Shown here in pieces: positions 33,862 to 45,085 of a stretch of 64,000 nucleotides of DNA (positions are counted from its first letter, which is position 1; every line of letters begins with the position of its first letter). Source of the stretch: Lineus longissimus. Taxonomy: Eukaryota; Nemertea; Pilidiophora; Heteronemertea; Lineidae. Under the pieces are notes generated by a model. That model ran no database searches. It was not told the DNA's origin and was given only the letters and a program-made list of their open reading frames with translations. The stretch is from contig NC_088314.1 in the NCBI RefSeq assembly GCF_910592395.1, positions 10,418,001-10,482,000 of the forward strand. The letters are read 5' to 3'. A program made the position numbers and the translations under genes.

Positions 33862-33889
33862 TAACCGCCCATATGTAAGCAATTTACAG

Positions 33890-34386
33890 TTGAGGGCAGC
33901 ATTGTCAAAGTCAGGAACTGATCCGAAATGTACAACACCTGCAGCAGTGGCTCCATCTGTGGACCACCATGCACACTTGATAACTGATGAAAATAGTGTA
34001 GAGCTCAGTGATTGTACTGATGGAGGACATGTAGTGTACTGTGGTACTACCGGTCCAGTAGATCTTTCTAGGCATTTAGAGTGTGGTAAAGTGAATAATG
34101 GTTTAGCAGCTCTACTCAGTTGTTAGAATGTAAGAAGGTGAAACAGGCACTCTTGTTAGATACTGCGCCTGATGAGTTTGTCACTATGAAAAGGGCTAGG
34201 TTTAAGGACGGACAGTTGCAAGTGCTAGTGACTGTACCAAGGAAAGATTATCCTTATAGCTACTGGTGGAAGGTTGGATTATATAGGGATTCAATTCCTT
34301 TGGTTGAATGTTTTCTGTGGTCAGGACACACACAAGTTATAATGCTTGGAAGCAATGAACAGTTGTTGAAAGTCTTGTTCAGCTAG
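33890..34386 (+). pseudogene. Possible remnant ORF, unrecognised
   Basis: Two overlapping frames (33890-34126 and 34120-34386) would join by a one-base shift. They encode stretches such as DPKCTTPAAVAPSVDHHAHL, GTTGPVDLSRHLECGKV, FVTMKRARFKDGQLQVLVTV and YPYSYWWKVGLYRDSIPLVE. The composition looks coding-like rather than random, but I recognise no domain. It could be part of the coding region of a dead transposable element lying between the MULE-like element and the repeat array. A TTACAG just before the first frame could be a splice acceptor. Confidence 0.25.
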
Positions 34387-34587
34387 ATACTAGTAGTGTA
34401 TCTTTCTGTATTTGTGATGTGAGAATGAAAGGACAAATTTCTCATAGACATTGGATTGATCGATAGCACTTTGGAAAATTTGCTGTGTTTTTGGCTCACC
34501 GTAGGGGAGTCTATACGATAGCTCGGTGTCCGTTGTTGTTGTTGTCGTCGTCGTCGTCGTCCGTTGTATCATGTGGCACGTTTCTTA

Positions 34588-35261
34588 AGGGAAGCTATGG
34601 TAATAAATTGATGCAGCAAAATCAAATATTTTTTTAAACAAATACATACCAAGTTACATGACAAACAAATACTCTACACCAAGGTTATGATGAATATTCC
34701 TTGATAGTGCAGAAAATTACATTTAATAAGCAGTTTGCTGGGGTAGCCATGTTTGTTCAAATCTCCCGGGCGAATGACGTCATGGATGCAGTGGGTTTTT
34801 TTCATCAAGGCGAGTACCACTCGTTTCCACTAAGTTTCCAGACCTTTTTCTGCCCTGGTACCATGGCTCAAACGCATAGGGAACAAGACCTGCTCGTTCT
34901 TCTGCTGATTCACGGTTGTAATCGAAGGATTCATCGCCGGACGTCGACGAAGAACCCGAAGAAATCGAAGAACTGTCATCTGTCATTTCGCTGTCATTCC
35001 AAGCATTCGCCATTGTTCGAACAGCTGATTGTCACAATGGCTGCATCCATGACATCATTGGCTCTCTGTTTGGAGGAGAGAACAGATTAAAAATCCACCA
35101 AGATGGCGGCATACTTGATTCAAAAATAAGCAATTAAAATAATCCATTTCACTCATTAATGTTTGTTTATTTATAAAATCAAGAGCCACAGTTGTTGTTT
35201 TAAGAATACGCAGTTTACGTAGATGTTAAGGTTGTAACTGTATCATTCCCATAGCTTCCCT
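34588..35261. mobile_element. 674-bp MITE with TTA target duplication (PIF/Harbinger-type)
   Basis: The element starts AGGGAAGCTATGG and ends CCATAGCTTCCCT, and is flanked by TTA at 34585-34587 and 35262-35264. The related uninterrupted repeat unit at about 5820 reads CACGTTTCTTAACCGCTAAA, showing the empty site with a single TTA. A 3-bp TTA duplication is characteristic of PIF/Harbinger elements. It carries a short minus-strand ORF (34780-35013). Confidence 0.85.
34780..35013 (-). pseudogene. Short ORF inside the MITE, possible captured first exon
   Basis: The ATG-initiated minus-strand frame encodes 77 residues: MANAWNDSEMTDDSSSISSG, a Ser/acidic stretch, then GLVPYAFEPWYQGRKRSGN. The PYxFEP phrase after an acidic-serine region recalls the N-terminus of invertebrate P2X7-C-terminal-like and transposon-associated proteins, a weak resemblance. 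The frame then ends, so it is a partial exon or a decayed remnant. It occupies about a third of an otherwise non-coding MITE. Confidence 0.3.
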
Positions 35262-36577
35262 TTAACCGCTTGTGCTATGAACCTGAAACTTTGTATACAT
35301 CATGCTCAAGGTCATATGTACCCTGACACTGAATTTTGCTCTGGTCTGATTCTTGACTTTGCCACCAGGGGGCTAAAACCGAAAAGTTAAAATGTGCAAT
35401 AGCTCATTTATTACTGATTCGTTTTTGACAAAAATTTTATGGTGGGTACCCCTAGCAAGGATACATCGCATATCATACGGGTTTTTGATTTGACCTACTT
35501 TTTAAGGTCACAGAGGTCAAACTCTAAAATTTCACCGATAGTGGCACGTTTTGTCTTTATTCGTCCTATAGTCTTTAAATTTGGTATGTAGACACCTGTT
35601 ACGTAGCTCTACATGTTGACTTTTTAGGGTCACAGAGGTGAAATGGTGTGAATTGGCAGTTTGTGTGTAAATATGGCATGTTTCTTAACCACTAAAGCTA
35701 TGAACTTTAAACTTGGTACACATGACCCCCTAGGTCAGATGACCTGTGACACTGATTTTCGGTCCGGTCTAATTCTTAACTTGATATCTCGCTTATTACT
35801 GATTAGTTTTTGGTAAAAATTTTATGGTAGATGCTCTTAGCAAGGATACATCACATATGGTACGGGTTTTTGATTTGACGTACTTGTCAAGGTCACAGAG
35901 GTCAAATGGCGTAAATTCGCCATTTGAGCGTAACTGTTAAACGTTTGTTAACCCCTAAGGCTATGAACTTGAGACTTTGTACAAAGGACCCCCTAGATCA
36001 GCTGACCTCTGACCCTGAATTTCAGTTCGGTCTGATTCTCGACTTGGCCACCAGGGGGCCAAAAGTGAAAACCTAGAAAGTGTGATATCTCGCTTATTAG
36101 TGATACGTTTTCAATAACATTTTTGTGGTAGGTTCTCCTAGCAAGGATACATCACACATCATATGAGTTTTTGATCTGACCTGCTTTTCAAGGTAACAGA
36201 GGTCAAATGGCGTAAATTGGTCTTTTGATTGTAACTATGGCACGTTTCTTAACCACTAAAGCTATGAACTTGAAATTTGGTACACATGACTCCCTACGTC
36301 ATGTAACCTCGGACACCGAATTTCGATCTGATCTGGTACTCAACTTGGCCACCAGGAGGCCAAAACTGAAATAGGTAAAAAGTGCAATATCTCGTTTATT
36401 CGTGACTTGTTTTTGATGATATTCTTAGGGTACTTACTCCAAGCAACGATACATCACATGTCATACCGACTTTGGTTTGACCTATATACTATACATGTAC
36501 AATGTTTCTTAACCTGGATGAATTCCAAAGCACCAAATATCCATACGGTGAGCACAATGGCCCCTGGCCGTTTCATT

Positions 36578-37201
36578 ATAAGTACCAGTATACATGTACT
36601 TTGAAACATTTTGATACTTCCAGAACTCATAAGTTCTAGGACAATTTTGGTGTCATGTTACATTATTTTGATTGTTCACTGGTAATATTTGAATGTGTAT
36701 TTTGTAGTGTTTTATCATTTTGCTAGAAACAGCATGGTTCATGCTAGCAGGTAATTTACACCATGGTTTATGGTTGATTTGCTAGTATCACAGTAACCTT
36801 ATTACTGTTATGAGGAAATATCCTTACGGTTGCTCATGCTAAGTTCAAAACAAGTTGTCCAGGTTTGGTTCATCTGCCAATAGTTTATTCTGTACTTATA
36901 TGGTTCAGTACTACTGAAACAATATGTAAGACAGTTGAGTCCAAAATGGGGTTCCTGGACATTTGAACAATAGTGCAACATTTTTCTAGCACATTCTGTG
37001 TACATGGTGCCAAGCACATGGAACAAAGTGCACAATAGGAAAAGTTCTTAATTTGGACGAGTTCATATTAGTTAAGGATTCATTGTATTGTTATATTAAC
37101 CAATATTTTGATGTATCAGGTCAATCAGTCTCATTTTTTGCTATAATTCAGATTTATATACGGCATGCTTATGTATAAATTTAGGGCCCATACTCTAAAC
37201 T
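36578..37201. other. No gene seen
   Basis: AT-rich sequence with chance frames only. It may be the 3' untranslated part of a decayed LTR element ending at the purine tract at 37202-37213. Confidence 0.3.
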
Positions 37202-37350
37202 AAATAAGGGGGATGTTATGTGAGTCTCTCCGCGTTTGGGTCCACGCATGCGTATAGGAGGTGAGACGACAGGACGACGACCATTGATCTTCATATATAG
37301 TTTTGGGTGTTTAAATAAAGACTATCTGGTCGTATGAATATGATACAACG
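37202..37350 (+). mobile_element. Possible LTR retrotransposon 3' end (polypurine tract and LTR start)
   Basis: The purine tract AAATAAGGGGGA (37202-37213) is followed directly by TGTTATGTGAG, as at the PPT/LTR junction of Gypsy-type elements, with AATAAA at 37314-37319 about 100 bases on. No second LTR, primer site or pol was found. Confidence 0.3.
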
Positions 37351-37401
37351 TCTTTGAAATATATATATCGTAGGATAGATAAGCTCCTAAAGAAGCCAAA
37401 C

Positions 37402-38790
37402 GTAAAAGTATGCTCTTCAGGATTAGAACCATCTCCTTGAAACAGATTAATGAAGTGCATGTAATACATGGGTCCAAAATAGACTGGACAAATACATATC
37501 GCCTGAGATAAAGGCAACATTTTCTTTATTACGGAGTTTTCGCCAAGCCCCCCGAAACGCCAACGCCAACGCTTATTCCATTGTTCAACATCGTTATCAT
37601 CAGACAGTCGAATAATTACTAGCCAGAAAGTCATTTAGCATTCAATAACATGTATACTGATGGACCTAAAATAATAGGGTTTCATATTGTGCCAATCAAA
37701 TCGATATGATCGATCTCCAAATATCAGCTATATTGTTCATTGATTTCAACGACGTATACCTTTAAATAATTTCATGAATGCCAGGCTCCAGGCCGTAGCA
37801 CATGCTTCCAAAGAAGAGCTTTTAGATTTCAACATCTGTGAGTGCGTGCATGATACAACATACACTTGCAGTGATGGCATCGCCGTCAAACATCCTTGGT
37901 GTTCATGTGATGCTAGCGTTAAGGATAGGAGATATCGTAGAAACTACCCCTGCTAATGGTAAGGTGTTGAAGAGGACGCAAAGGCGGTGTGGATTAGAGA
38001 ATAGAGGCATCGTAACAATCGAATTCCAAATATCACATTATATTGGTGCCAAGCAATTTTGAGAGTCCGGTAACTTGGCAACCCTATATCTGTAGCATTC
38101 GACATGTTTTGTTCTCATATTGTAAGTTCTCCTCAAATGCAACTTGTGTTAATTTTCCTGTGCGAGTTTCAAAAGGTGAATGAAGTCCGACACAACATAA
38201 TTACATGGGCAGTGCGATCTATAGATTTTGCTGAATACTTTTATAACAACTTGCAATCAAAAAAGCATACTTTTAGTTTATGTTTATTATTATCATTATT
38301 AGAAGTCATGTATCATTTCTTCAAGCATTTAAAAGCTTGAGTAAAATATTGGTGATAAATACTCACGAACTCTCTCACCTGCTGTGTATCAATTCAGAGT
38401 CAAAGATGTAGCACTGCAGCGAGCGTTATGAATTGTTTTTCGGAACGAAGGTAGACCTATCGTGGATTATAGCCCAAATTGAAAATTCATTGAGACTATT
38501 ATTTGATGCAGTCGTCCAACAATCGGATACCGTAGTTTTATCATGTTTTATCATGCCATAATTTTATGATTGCCAGCTCTTCTGGACTACAAGCTAAATG
38601 GATCAGACACTGATATACGGTTCGTACGACAACACATCATGGCTAGTGTTGCCTCTGTAGTTGTCCACGGCGGAGTTGACCAGGGGGTTCTCATTTTCCT
38701 AGCTGCCTGGTGCTTTGGAGTCAGTTCTAATTCTAGGTGCAGCCGTCAGAATTTTCATTGCTTACTTATACAACTTAATGGGCGTTCAAC
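37402..38790 (+). repeat. Duplicated unit A, first segment
   Basis: Matches 58354-60290 (copy B) at roughly 90 percent by eye, including GTGATGGCATCGCCGTCAAA, GAAACTACCCCTGCTAATGG, TGTTCTCATATTGTAAGTTC and GTTGTCCACGGCGGAGTTGA. It lacks about 90 bases that copies B and C keep after GTATGCTCTTCAGG. Open frames such as 37838-38062 and 38104-38340 have counterparts in copy B, but changes between copies are mostly replacing, not silent, so purifying selection is not evident. The segment ends where a TIR element was inserted (38794). Confidence 0.85.
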
Positions 38791-38793
38791 TTA

Positions 38794-41430
38794 GATATCG
38801 TGCAGCTAACCGACGTATATGCGGTCGTAACAGCCAACAAAGGGCGAGCGTGGTGGGAGGAACTATCCCGTTCGAGACCTCATGCATGATTATCACTACT
38901 ATAATGGACGTAGAGCTGAAATAGTTTGTCACACATCTCCTCCGTCAGTTCAGATCGGATGACCTCGAAACTTTTCCTGAAAGTCGTGGTTAATATGGAG
39001 ATAGTCCTCGCCGGGGTAAATGGGTAAACTTTGCAGCGATCTCGGAGAAATAGCATTTTTTGTTCTTTCTATATATGGGCATACTCATTAACATAAGGGG
39101 CCATTTCAGCATGTCTGATTTGCATATGGGGCCATCTATTAAATCAAAAGTGTGGGATTATACAAAAATAAGCCGGGAAAGTATTGGGGCCACTATATGT
39201 TTAAAGCATTCATCCATCTCCGCAATTTTTCCCCTTTATTTTGGTCGTACTCTTTCACCTTACGTTGTTAATCGCTCTAAATTTTTCGAAGTACCGTATG
39301 GGAATTCATCACGTGATACACGTCACATAATAATAAAACTGCCTAACCCAACCCAAGCACTGGGCGCAAAGTAGCGCACAGCTCCATATATGAATACCCG
39401 CGGCAAATATAAAATATAATATAAAATCCCGATTAACATTTCTTTACTGCAATAAAAACAGGCTAACCACTGCAGATTAACAAATAAGTGAGTCTTCCAG
39501 AACGAGTGGAGTCCGTGCGAGGGGGTGTCGAAAAAACCCTAGGCGAACTACTTCCTCCGTTTGGTGTTGCCACCCACTATGCTCGCGGCATTTGTTGTAC
39601 TAAGTTCGTAACTTCACGCCATTGCCTCTTCACCATTCGCGAAATAGTTCATCAAAATGGAGTGGAGTTTGATTTTTCCGGTCACAACCCCTCAGACCAA
39701 TCAACCCACATCACCCAGATTGTCCCAATCATCAAAATCAAGACAACATCACAACCCCCAGACATATCATTTCATTCCACCCAAATTGCCCCAACCCCAC
39801 AGTAAGCCAACACCTTAAAACAACCCGCGCCACGGGTATTATGCTAGTTACTAATAAAATAGTGACAAGGAATAATAGCGCGTGTTGTTAACTGTTTGAA
39901 CTTTAGAATTTTGTTAGCTCAGTAGACTTCTGCAGATGACATGGATATGGATATGGGAACTGTTGGCTGTGTACTGGCTGCTTGTGCTGCTAGCGCCTCC
40001 ATCAGCTAGTGATGATGGCGGCCCAACGAAAGGGAATGAAACACCAAGAGGAATGTTTGGGAAACTTTCCCTAACAAAGTTGGAACGATAGATGGAACCG
40101 CCCATGAAATATATATTCCCAGAAGAGAATCAACACCTATATTGCAGTGGACATCGCCATTACCATTTCCTCCAGATCCAAGTCATAGCTGATTCAAAGC
40201 CATAGCTGATTTAAAACAAAACAAATATCTGTTAAAACATCATCAATGGTCACTCTTCCACTACAAAACGAAATAATTTTAGATTCTAACATCAACAATG
40301 GTCTCAATGTTTAAAACATAACAATTTCCATTTCCAGTCAGGATTTCTTGGTCACACTAACGACGCTGCTCAATTTCGCTTTCTTCCACAGTTGGGGTTC
40401 GGAATAGAGAGGAATACGACGTGGTGCTGGTGCGTCTGCCTCTTCAACTGCTTCTTTAGCCACCTCATCATCTTCGCCTCCCTGTTGTTCATGCTGGTTT
40501 TCCTCATCGGATGGAAAATACTCATCAGCAGGACGTTTTTCTTCTTCGATGTCAGGAGGGGGTAGGATTGGCGGAGGTTGAGGTACAGGAAGTTCAGGAG
40601 CCGCAGGGGCCCTCCATGGTGCGTCGGGCCGAGCATGTCGCATTTCCCTTTCCCTTTCTTCAACACCACTAGAAAGTATTAAAGAAAAATATTTAAAAGT
40701 AAAGCAAACCACTATAGACAAATGTAAGTAGACTATTCACTGTTACGTCACGCGCCCCTCGGTTGACAATGATAGGAAATCGTACTTTCGATCAGAGTAT
40801 CACAATTATTTAAAGATGCCGTGGAAAATGTCCATCGTTTCAGATTTCCTCTAAACATCGGTGTTGGTTCATGAAAAATGAACCCAAATCAAAACTGTTT
40901 TAAAAACTTACTCCAGTAGTTCCCTCCGAACAAAATCTCTGATTCTTCGTCGTAGGGCATCGTCAGTCCGACCTTCGTAGGTCGTCCTTATGATACTTGC
41001 GGGCAAATGTCGTCGGACATGTTCAAGGACTCGGGTGTAATTTTCGCGATGAATTAGCCAAGCATTTGTGATAGCTTCCCTCTCTTTTTCAGTAAATGTT
41101 CGCCTTTCTCTTCGTAGCCATTTTTAGGAATATGCATAAAATCAATATTTAGAAGGCTCGGTAAAGTTACATAGCCCAGAAGAATTAGGTGGGCGTTAGT
41201 GGTTTTTGAGTGTGAGGGGGTATAGTGGTATAGTATTCCTTGTCACTATTTCATTGGTAATGATTATGCATGAGGTCTCAAACGGGATAGTTCCTCCCAC
41301 CACGCTCGCCCTTTGTTGGCTGTTACGGCCGCGATCATCTGCATAGGCGATCAGGTGGAAAATCTCGGTTAAGTTATCATAAGTCATGGTATAAGTACAA
41401 CGTATCCGTCGGTTAGCTGCAAGATACCTA
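38794..41430. mobile_element. 2.6-kb element with terminal inverted repeats, inserted into unit A
   Basis: Left end TAGATATCGTGCAGCTAACC and right end GGTTAGCTGCAAGATACCTA are inverted. The inverted similarity continues inward with AACAGCCAACAAAGGGCGAG and GTGGTGGGAGGAACTATCCC on the left, matched at about 41280-41330 on the right. Copy B reads GTTCAATTAGAACG at the same place, giving the empty site; the duplication is T, TA or TTA but not decidable because of one extra base. It encodes a two-exon Myb/SANT-like protein on the minus strand and no transposase that I can see, so it looks non-autonomous. The PIF/Harbinger superfamily is the best guess. Confidence 0.82.
40338..41121 (-). CDS. Two-exon Myb/SANT-like protein of the 2.6-kb element
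   Basis: Exon 1 (41121-40912) and exon 2 (40668-40338) are joined by donor GTAAGT and acceptor ACTTTCTAG through a split GAT codon. The N-terminal part has RTFTEKEREAITNAWLIHRE, NYTRVLEHVRRHLPASII and DALRRRIRDFVRRELLE, a helix-turn-helix pattern with regularly spaced Trp/Leu as in Myb/SANT-like DNA-binding modules. The C-terminal part is Pro-rich then acidic (PQPPPILPPPDIEEEKRPAD, EENQHEQQGGEDD) and ends LSSVVSVTKKS. The start ATG is in frame only if one A in the AGAAAGG run near 41105 is removed, so this copy probably carries a one-base frameshift. Such proteins usually bind transposon ends alongside a transposase. Confidence 0.6.
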
Positions 41431-42170
41431 TTAGAACGAATGCAGAATTTTCCGCTTTTTCCGACCACCACCAGCCCAAGCAAGCAACCAAGCCTCAAAC
41501 CATTTCAGAGAAGTTTGTTAACAGGCTCGCATCGAAAGTCATCAGGAGGAACAAAGAAAATGGCATCCTCAGTTTATTGGATCAGCCTCTGTAGCTTTCT
41601 GGAATATAACACTCTGCTGGCGTTTCTATATAGCACCACTATCATAAAGATTTTTAATGCGGTTCCATTATGGTACTTCCAGTATGATACTGGAGTCACT
41701 CTAGGAGCTTCTTGGTGATAAAAAATGACGGACCCAACCAAAAGTGCTTACATTTTCGCATTGCTACAATGAAATACCAAATACTGAAACCTCATGTCTG
41801 TTGACTGTGCTTTAAGAGAGGCTGGCATCATGCCTAGTCTCTCTTAAAGCACAGTCAACATACACCACTATACCCCCTCACACTCAGAAACCACAAACGC
41901 CCTACCCTTCCTGCTACCTTAATACTTCTGGATTGAGTAATTCCCCTAATTTATAATAGAGTTGTTAAAACCACTATGGCGCTGTATGGCTGTATGCAAG
42001 TACAAGTGTGACTGTAACAATTGTATGGATACTATACTGTACACGTCTACCACGTTATTTAGCCCTGATATTTTGTACCATTTTCATGATAATATTCTAC
42101 CGATGACGTGATTTCCTCCTTTATGTAGTGTAATACTTTGTTATGTTTTTTACTGAGCAACACTCTGCAT
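41431..42170 (+). repeat. Duplicated unit A, second segment
   Basis: Continues unit A after the 2.6-kb insertion, matching 60290-60786 of copy B: CTTTTTCCGACCACCACC, GCCCAAGCAAGCAACCAAGC and CATCAGGAGGAACAAAGAAA. It contains a hairpin element (41799-41940) that copy B lacks and ends with GAGCAACACTCTGCAT, where the tyrosine-recombinase element was inserted. Confidence 0.85.
41799..41940 (-). repeat. Hairpin element related to 23028-23170, opposite orientation
   Basis: 41799-41820 and 41839-41860 are inverted 22-base arms (TGTTGACTGTGCTTTAAGAG), followed by CCCCCTCACACTCAGAAACC, ACAAACGCCCTACCCTTCCT and GCTACCTTAATACTTCTGG, the reverse complement of the element in the HARS intron. Confidence 0.85.
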
Positions 42171-42235
42171 TCTTAGTGTCGTCACGTGACGATCTTTGAT
42201 ACGTCACTTTTTGTTTCGCGGAGATCGGACGACAC
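42171..42235 (+). repeat. A1 split direct repeat of the retroelement
   Basis: CTTAGTGTCGTCACGTGACG and TGATACGTCACTT plus GTTTCGC-GAGATCGG are shared with A2 from 49853. After about 65 bases A1 and A2 diverge. The first 16 bases (42172-42187) are also the inverted complement of ACGTGACGACACTAAG in B1 and B2. Confidence 0.8.
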
Positions 42236-42487
42236 GGCACGGAATTTCAGCTCCTCGGATATGGCTGGCGGGAGTGGACAAATATCTGAGTTAAGGGTCG
42301 GGATAAATCAGATTTATACCACGACTATATTCATAATAGTAGACAGCCAATCAGAACCCCGCATTTCATGAATTATGGTGACCATTAAATCTGAATTATA
42401 CCACGACATAAATGAATCAACCCACGACTATAATCGTTTTAGACCCACGACTATATTCGTAATAGCAGACAGCCAATCAGAGAGCCG

Positions 42488-42568
42488 AATTTATGGACGG
42501 AAGTGCGATTTATGGACGCCGGAAGTGCGATATATGGACGCCGGAAGTGCTATTTATGGACGCCGGAT
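42488..42568 (+). repeat. 22-bp minisatellite in the retroelement leader
   Basis: Four copies of GATTTATGGACGCCGGAAGTGC with small changes; the first is 3 bases short. Nearby, GATTGGTYGATTTATGGTGC occurs twice (42589-42612 and 42704-42727), so the leader is rich in short repeats. Confidence 0.85.
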
Positions 42569-43211
42569 GTTAGAGATCCGATGTTTTGATTGGTTGATTT
42601 ATGGTGCACCACAATTCTGATTTACTTCCGTCCTCCATAAATGACACTTCCGTCCACAATTCCTATTTATGCCGCGGCATAATTCACGAAATCCGAGGTT
42701 TTGATTGGTCGATTTATGGTGCACCACAATTCCTATTTATGCCGTGGCATAATTCTGAATTCTGTCCACTCGCGCCAGCCATACTCGGAAAGGTGAGTAT
42801 TTTCTGCTTTCTTCTCCATATTTCTGATTTTGGAAGATATATGAGGGCATATATATAAAGAGGAAAGAATAGAGGAAATTGTGGAGATATAAAGTGGATG
42901 TTGATGGATTTTAGCCAGGGGGCAAAATGCCAGGGGGCAAAAATGTGGTGTAAGCCATGCATGCATGCAATATGGCGTCCGTCCGGCATTCGGAATACGA
43001 AATGTAGGCTAGTGCATATACTCTAAACAACTCCACCATGTCCACTTCCCTTCATATGTAAGGCAGTGTATCAAATAGAGTAATATTTTATTGGTTCGTG
43101 CACTCATTAATTTTAGTGTTGATGTGTGCATGGGACTGCAATGGCGGTATGGTACGGGTCAATGCATAGCGTAATGATTCTAGGCACGCAAAGGCACCTA
43201 GGCCTATAAGA

Positions 43212-43810
43212 CAATAGTTGCTTTTACACGAGGACGGTTTTAGCCCTCCTCACCTCGAGCCACTTGAAGCCGGATCACCTGTAACTGGCTTTGCGCTGTC
43301 TGCACGGAGACGGATCAAATCGCCGGCCCCAGGTCAGTTCAGGCCACTTAAACCACTAACCCGTCGCATGGTGGCGCATGTGACTCTTTATTCGGTGGAT
43401 CATGTATGATATACTGCGCTACCCGATTTTAGTACCGTGCGCAAAGTGACTCGAGGCCAGATCGGTTCTACACGAGAGATTAAGCATCTTGAAGTGGCTC
43501 CAACCCGCCTCAAGTGACTCGAGACTGCAGTGCTAACGCGCCTCGGGTCAGGTCACTTGGAGACGGTTCTAATTTCGTTCTACACGGTAAAAAGTATCCT
43601 GACCCTCCTCGAGCTGGCTCGAAGCCGGTTCCAACTGTCCTCGTGTAGAAAGGCCTAATATAGGGACATGTACTTCTTTGGTATTAGCCCGTTTATTAGC
43701 GATTTGATCCGTCTCCGTGTAGACAGCGCAAAGCCAGTCACAGGTGATCCGGCTTCAAGTGGCTAGAGGTGAGGAGGGCTAAAACCGTCCTCGTGTAAAA
43801 GCAACTATTG
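43212..43810. mobile_element. 599-bp MITE inserted in the retroelement leader
   Basis: Inverted arms of about 112 bp (43212-43323 and 43699-43810) start CAATAGTTGCTTTTACACGA. The interior has further copies of GGTTCTACACGAG-like and CTCGAGCCACTTGAAGCCGG-like phrases in both directions. No ORF. A target duplication is not evident. It sits 24 bases before the gag start codon. Confidence 0.82.
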
Positions 43811-43834
43811 ATTAAACTGCGTGTCTATTTCCAG

Positions 43835-44976
43835 ATGGTGTTACCGTCGGTGACGGTATTAAAGAAGAGGCATTCCATGAACGGATTGGATAAGGTGCCC
43901 CTGTTGAAAATGATGCGGGCAATGCAGGAACCGCCGTCCGTGTTTGCAAGGTTGGCCGTGGATGAACCGATTGATGAGCTACCAATTAATCAACTATTGA
44001 GGGCGTTTAAGGATATCAAGGGCGCGGAAGGCATCGAATTGTTGGAGCTTGCCGGCATAGAAAGTGATGTACAGCATATGAGAGGACTGCTCCACTGTGC
44101 GATTATACGGGCCAATGAAGTGGGCCAGCCAAAGGGACAGTTGTTGTTTGTAAGTATTGTAATAGGACAATAGTGCCGCTCATGAGTGTCGCTCTGTGTT
44201 CATTGGTGCCGTCTTTGACCATATTAATAAATTACTGGATGCTTATTTTCAGCCTCATGATATTGGAGAACCTCGACCGGGGACATCTGACGAAAAGAGT
44301 GACCAACCGACACAACCGATTCCAAAGAAGAGAAAGACGGAGACTCCACCACTCACCACGGATGGGGCGGCAGCTGATGGTTTAGACGTACTGAATGCAA
44401 AGGTGCGATCATTATGTTTACAAAATGAGCTTAACGAATCCCTCCTGTTGTTACTACTCGATGATTTAGCGCGTACTGCAGGGCATCTAAGGGACGGGAA
44501 TCATATAATGTATGAGGATTTGGCTCGACAAGCGAAAAATAACGAGGGCAAATTTCCATTGTCCACGTTTGTATTGAATGTTTTAGGGGAAGGTGTTTCT
44601 GATGCCTATGCAAAAGCGTTGGCCAAGAGTGTTAGAGAGGCCAAGGCCAGGGTAGTTGTTGAAAAGGCGGTTGTTGAAGATAAGAAGGATGAGCGCAAAT
44701 CACCATTGGCTGGGTTATGTCCTCCACCCCACCTGGTTATCCCAGTCAATTGCCGCCTAGTGGTATACAGTTTCCTAGTCCCCAGCCGGGTAACTATTCT
44801 GGCTACCAGATGCCTCCTCAGTCATATCGTTATGGTTACCGGTCTTATATGCCCAGAGGGAGGGGCTATTCTCAAGGATACTCTGCAAGAGCTCCTACTG
44901 GTTGTTTCTGTGTGGTTCTAATGATCACTGGCTTCGTGATTGTGATAAGCTTAAAGAAATGAAACAAAAGATGTAA
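43835..44976 (+). pseudogene. Retroelement gag-like ORF with zinc knuckle and an intron
   Basis: Starts at ATG 43835, right after TATTTCCAG. The first 105 codons include ELPINQLLRAFKDIKGAEGI. A probable intron of 103 bases (GTAAGT at 44150, TTATTTTCAG ending 44252) splits the frame; removing it keeps phase and joins QLLF to PHDIGEPRPGTS. After a helical region (LNAKVRSLCLQNELNESLLL, EDLARQAKNNEGKFPLSTFV) one frameshift near 44700 leads to a Pro/Tyr/Gly/Arg-rich stretch, and a second near 44909 falls inside a CX2CX4HX4C zinc knuckle (C-GSNDHWLRDC). Stop TAA at 44974. Nucleic-acid-binding structural protein, inactive in this copy because of the two shifts. Confidence 0.8.
44150..44252 (+). other. 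Probable spliceosomal intron in gag
   Basis: GTAAGT donor, pyrimidine-rich GCTTATTTTCAG acceptor, stops in the upstream frame inside it, and exact phase-0 continuity of coding across it. Removal makes the protein continuous without any frameshift, which argues for splicing rather than decay. Confidence 0.65.
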
Positions 44977-45085
44977 TTCTTCCTGAGCTTTTGACCAAGG
45001 GGGCCTCTAGTGCCCTTGTGATTTTTTCCACGCGGGTTAAGAGCTGGGGAAGTTTCCGTCCTGATCTTCATTTTTTTATTATTAG

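Larger units (their letters stand above)
34490..36577 (+). repeat. Array of roughly 300-bp degenerate repeats, copy 2
   Basis: Same family as 5095-6452, with the same opening (GGCTCACCGTAGGG, CGTCGT tract 34530-34562) and the same closing (TGGCCCCTGGCCGTTTCATT). Its last 330 bases are almost identical to 6110-6452. It is interrupted by a MITE at 34588-35261. Confidence 0.9.

Noticed and set aside
34390-34572. Minus-strand ORF with poly-Thr
   Set aside because: It is the reverse reading of the CGTCGT/GTTGTT tract at 34530-34562, not a protein gene.
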